From the NCBI GenBank assembly GCA_964648365.1, contig CAZYLK010000238.1, positions 1 through 7,904 of the forward strand: a stretch of DNA of 7,904 bases, in the 5' to 3' direction. Positions 5,493-7,904 of the stretch are shown in pieces. Each line of letters starts with the position of its first letter. Positions within the stretch are counted from its first letter, which is position 1. The position numbers were made by a program, and so were the translations under genes. The notes under the pieces are model-generated. The model saw nothing but the letters and a program-made list of their open reading frames with translations. It searched no databases and had not been told where the DNA came from. The DNA is from SURF-32 sp964648365. Its GTDB lineage: Bacteria > Planctomycetota > Phycisphaerae > UBA1845.

Positions 5493-6116
5493 GTGACGAC
5501 TCGCAGTCAGACCATTCGTTTGTCGGGCATCTGTTTCGCGTCGCTGGGGCTGATCGTGGGAGCGGGCTGCAAGGAGCCGATCGCCATTCAGCCGTCCTGT
5601 CCGGCCGAGATGGAGGTGGGCCAGTCCGGCATCGTGCTCTCTGCCGTGGAGAATCCCGGCTCGGCCGCGCGCTATCGCTGGGAGGCCATCCCCTCCAGCG
5701 CCGGTGTCTTCGCCAATGCCAACGCGGCGGACACGACGTTTACCGCCCGGGCGCCGGGGACGGCGTTCCTGCGGCTGACGGCCAGTGACGGCCTGTTCCA
5801 GGTCATCTCGGAATGCGAGACGACGATCGTGGCATCGGAGGACGTCGTCGTGGCGTTCGAAGCCGAGCCGGACGAGGTGGACTCGGGCGACACGGTGACG
5901 CTGACGTGCAGCGACATCGGTACGCCGGAGGTCGTCGAGTTCGTCATCACCCAGACCGAGGGCGAGACGGTCGAGCTGGACGAGCAGGATTTCGGCGAGT
6001 TCGAATTCACCGCGCCCGACGGCGACGACGTGCTCGAGTTCGAATGCGTCGGCTCCGACGCGGACGGGAACGAGAGTCGGGTTGCGCGGGTCTCCGTCAC
6101 CGTGAACGGAGCGTGA
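5493..6116 (+). CDS. Exported lipoprotein with two Ig-like domains
   Basis: Read from the GTG, the protein has 207 residues. A short basic N-terminus (R4, R9) precedes a hydrophobic core (about 11-24) and C26 as the likely lipidated cysteine. The lipobox is imperfect (GAGC, with V at -4 instead of -3), so lipidation is probable, not certain. Two beta-rich domains follow. Domain 1 (about 34-115) contains C36 and C108; domain 2 (about 118-207) contains C139 and C185. One cysteine pair per domain, an RYRWEA strand and TAPG/TAPDG-type turns resemble Ig-like or PKD-like folds of surface and periplasmic proteins. Domain 2 is notably acidic, with many D and E residues, so calcium binding is possible but unproven. 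No catalytic motif is visible; a binding or structural role in the envelope is inferred. It is the first gene of a likely three-gene cluster, 60 nt ahead of the next gene. Confidence 0.8.
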   Translation: MTTRSQTIRLSGICFASLGLIVGAGCKEPIAIQPSCPAEMEVGQSGIVLSAVENPGSAARYRWEAIPSSAGVFANANAADTTFTARAPGTAFLRLTASDGLFQVISECETTIVASEDVVVAFEAEPDEVDSGDTVTLTCSDIGTPEVVEFVITQTEGETVELDEQDFGEFEFTAPDGDDVLEFECVGSDADGNESRVARVSVTVNGA

Positions 6117-6176
6117 TTCGCCCGGGCGGGTGAGCGATGACGCCGCCGTCCGGGTCGGTGCGGCGAGGGCGGGCCT

Positions 6177-6980
6177 GTGTCGCGACCGGTCAAGGTGATT
6201 TTGACGGTACTCGGCGTGCTCGCGCTGCTGGCGTGCGGGTTCGTCGGGTGGCTGCTGCTTCAGGTGGAGGCGGCCGCCCGCAACGTGATCTGGCAGACGC
6301 CGGATCGCTCGCTGACGCTCAGCTACTTTCCGCTGAAGGACATGGCGACGCTGTACGTCGGCGATGGGTATCGCGCCGGCAGCCTGCCGACGTGGGAGAT
6401 GACCCATCCCGGCGGCACGCGGTGGATCATCGGCGCCCCGACCATCCCCGAACCGCAGATGCTGCTGGGGCAGGCTTACACGCGCAAGATCGACCTGGCG
6501 GAGAAATCGCTCGCCGATTCGGACTACGGCCTTCTTACCTCGACCCCGATGGGAATGGTCCACCTCTATGCGGATGCGACCGAACTCCAGCGGGAGAACA
6601 TTGAGTGGCAGATCGAGGAAGCCTGCAAGGCGAACCCGTCCTGCCGCGCCGCGTACGACGAGGTGATGGCCCTGGCCGCGGCGGCCGAGTCGGTTCCGTT
6701 TCGCTCCAACGAATGCTTCAACGCCGAGAACGATCCGTTGCTGACGCAACGGCAGGCGGAGGCGATCCGCGTGGCCAAACGACGCCTGCACTGGCAATAC
6801 GGACCGGACGTGCGGGGGAACTTCAGCGTGTGCTCGGACGAGGCCGGGTTCGAGGTTCGCTTTGACGGACTGGTCGTGAGCGAGTGGCGGGGGCCGCGAT
6901 GGCCGATGGTCGCTCAGGAGCGCGGGGCGGTGTACCTTGATCCCGAGTTCTACGTCATCAAGGCGGATACGGGACGATGA
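6177..6980 (+). CDS. Membrane-anchored exported protein, unknown function
   Basis: This 267-residue protein starts with GTG; GAGGG (6164-6168) lies 8 nt upstream as a good ribosome site. A single hydrophobic segment (about 7-29) after K6 acts as a signal anchor and puts the rest outside the cytoplasm. C20 sits in LLAC, a lipobox-like string, but the hydrophobic stretch continues past it, so an uncleaved anchor is more likely. The exported part has four cysteines (C150, C156, C180, C219) that could form two disulfides; C150 and C156 flank a helical region rich in Glu and Ala. I recognise no domain or active site. It shares its stop with the start of the next gene (ATGA), so the two products probably act together or are made in a fixed ratio. 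Reading frames opposite it are Arg/His-rich and look like shadows. Confidence 0.75.
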   Translation: MSRPVKVILTVLGVLALLACGFVGWLLLQVEAAARNVIWQTPDRSLTLSYFPLKDMATLYVGDGYRAGSLPTWEMTHPGGTRWIIGAPTIPEPQMLLGQAYTRKIDLAEKSLADSDYGLLTSTPMGMVHLYADATELQRENIEWQIEEACKANPSCRAAYDEVMALAAAAESVPFRSNECFNAENDPLLTQRQAEAIRVAKRRLHWQYGPDVRGNFSVCSDEAGFEVRFDGLVVSEWRGPRWPMVAQERGAVYLDPEFYVIKADTGR

Positions 6981-7897
6981 GCAGCGGACGGGACGAACAA
7001 ACCCCCGGCGTGACCGGCGAGCCGGGGACAAGCGCAGCGGCGGCGGAGCGTCACAGACGTCCTCGCGGCAGCCGGCGGACGCCGGTCCTTCTTCTGGCGG
7101 GAGCCATCGCGTGGTTGGCGTTGGTGGCCGCAGTTCCACCTGACATCCGATGGCACACAGAAGGACGCCTGACGCAGGTCTGGCAACTCAAGCCGGTTGC
7201 CGCCACGGCCATCTGGTATCTCGGCGGCGCGGCGCTGGTGTCGGCGATTGCGGGCGTGACGCTGAGCATCAGCCGGCGGCGCTACGGCTGTGGGCTGCTC
7301 TGCTTTGCGATGATCGTGCCCGTCCTGCCGTACGCCGCCCTGTATCGTTTCTTCGCCGGTATCGCGCCGTGGATCCCGTGCAGCACCGAGGTCGGGCCCG
7401 ACGGCCAGACGTACACCTTCCTCTACAGCAGCTTCATGCAGGGTCAAACGATTGCGCTCGGTCGCGGCGAACGCACCGGCCTGCTCTACACCGCGTATGA
7501 CATCCTTGGCGACACAAACGGCGACAGCCCGCGCAGCTACGCGCTGATCGTCCGCCCGGCGGAACGTGTTCGCAACTTCTACGGAATGCTCGAACAGACC
7601 GACGACGGCCTCCTGCTCGGCCTGCGTTACGACAACCACTGCTACTTCGCCTACGACGTCAATGCCGATCGTTTCACCGGCCGGGAAGGCATCGAAGGGT
7701 TGTCGCCGTTCGTACTGATCGGGCCGGAATCGAAGCTGTACGATGGAGACGTCGAGTCGCTGATCGAAGGCCGGCCGTCGTTCGAATGGCAAGCCGACGT
7801 TCGGCCGCGGCTCGAGGAGGCGCGGCAAAATGCCAACGCGCAGGTTCGGGACGTGGCTGCGCAAGCCCTGGCGGCCTTGGATCGGCAGTCGCCTTGA
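6977..7897 (+). CDS. Three-helix membrane protein with exported C-terminal domain, unknown function
   Basis: The 306-residue protein begins inside the previous stop codon (ATGA), the usual sign of translational coupling. A polar basic N-terminus (to about 35) is followed by hydrophobic segments near 36-53, 76-98 and 105-126. With the Arg-rich stretches before helix 1 and between helices 2 and 3 (R100-R102) inside, the region from about 127 to 306 should be outside. It contains C135 and C222, a beta-rich middle part (about 145-250) and a C-terminal acidic helical segment ending LDRQSP. No enzymatic motif or family is recognised. The C-terminal 25 residues have an Ala-rich amphipathic pattern that could pair with another protein. 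With the preceding gene it forms a tight envelope pair. The stop lies 7 nt before the window edge, so any further operon members are unseen. Confidence 0.75.
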   Translation: MSSGRDEQTPGVTGEPGTSAAAAERHRRPRGSRRTPVLLLAGAIAWLALVAAVPPDIRWHTEGRLTQVWQLKPVAATAIWYLGGAALVSAIAGVTLSISRRRYGCGLLCFAMIVPVLPYAALYRFFAGIAPWIPCSTEVGPDGQTYTFLYSSFMQGQTIALGRGERTGLLYTAYDILGDTNGDSPRSYALIVRPAERVRNFYGMLEQTDDGLLLGLRYDNHCYFAYDVNADRFTGREGIEGLSPFVLIGPESKLYDGDVESLIEGRPSFEWQADVRPRLEEARQNANAQVRDVAAQALAALDRQSP

Positions 7898-7904
7898 CGG
7901 TCGA

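Noticed and set aside
5145..7139. A 664-codon open frame on the minus strand opposite the lipoprotein cluster
   Set aside because: Its translation is dominated by Arg, His, Pro and Gly without domain-like patterns, and it covers plus-strand genes that have signal peptides, membrane segments and ribosome sites. It is a GC-rich shadow.

Overview
The window is GC-rich throughout and looks like an ordinary chromosomal stretch from a Gram-negative bacterium. GC-rich genes with GTG starts, short tandem arrays between genes, an exported Cys-rich lipoprotein and several uncharacterised membrane-anchored proteins would fit a planctomycete-like (for example Phycisphaerae-type) genome. That placement is inference from style and composition; no marker gene here fixes the taxonomy. 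There is no sign of a mobile element, a CRISPR array, rRNA or tRNA.

Layout from left to right. Positions 1-251 are non-coding and hold a short perfect hairpin at the left edge and an 8-bp CTCACTCC tandem array just after the end of the first gene. Positions 252-3188 (minus) encode a 978-residue transporter of the proton-dependent oligopeptide (POT/PTR2) branch of the major facilitator superfamily. It carries a roughly 460-residue soluble insert between its last two membrane helices. A 217-bp divergent intergenic region (3189-3405), rich in hairpins and palindromes, separates it from a plus-strand threonine synthase-like PLP enzyme (3406-4578), which is followed by a good intrinsic terminator. 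A small four-helix membrane protein of unknown function lies convergent to it (4707-5078, minus).

Positions 5079-5492 are a 414-bp non-coding region. It contains the best minus-strand promoter in the window, a strong imperfect hairpin, a 23-bp tandem array and a plus-strand promoter candidate. These precede a three-gene plus-strand cluster running to the right edge: a two-domain Ig-like lipoprotein (5493-6116), a single-helix membrane-anchored exported protein (6177-6980) and a three-helix membrane protein with an exported C-terminal domain (6977-7897). The last two overlap by 4 bp and are probably translationally coupled. The products all point to the cell envelope, but I recognise no pathway for them.

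The features most worth a second look are the transporter's oversized extracytoplasmic insert, the degenerate 21-residue repeat within it (three ungapped copies sharing an L-A-x-x-P...D-W pattern), and the 23-bp array placed just upstream of the lipoprotein promoter candidate.
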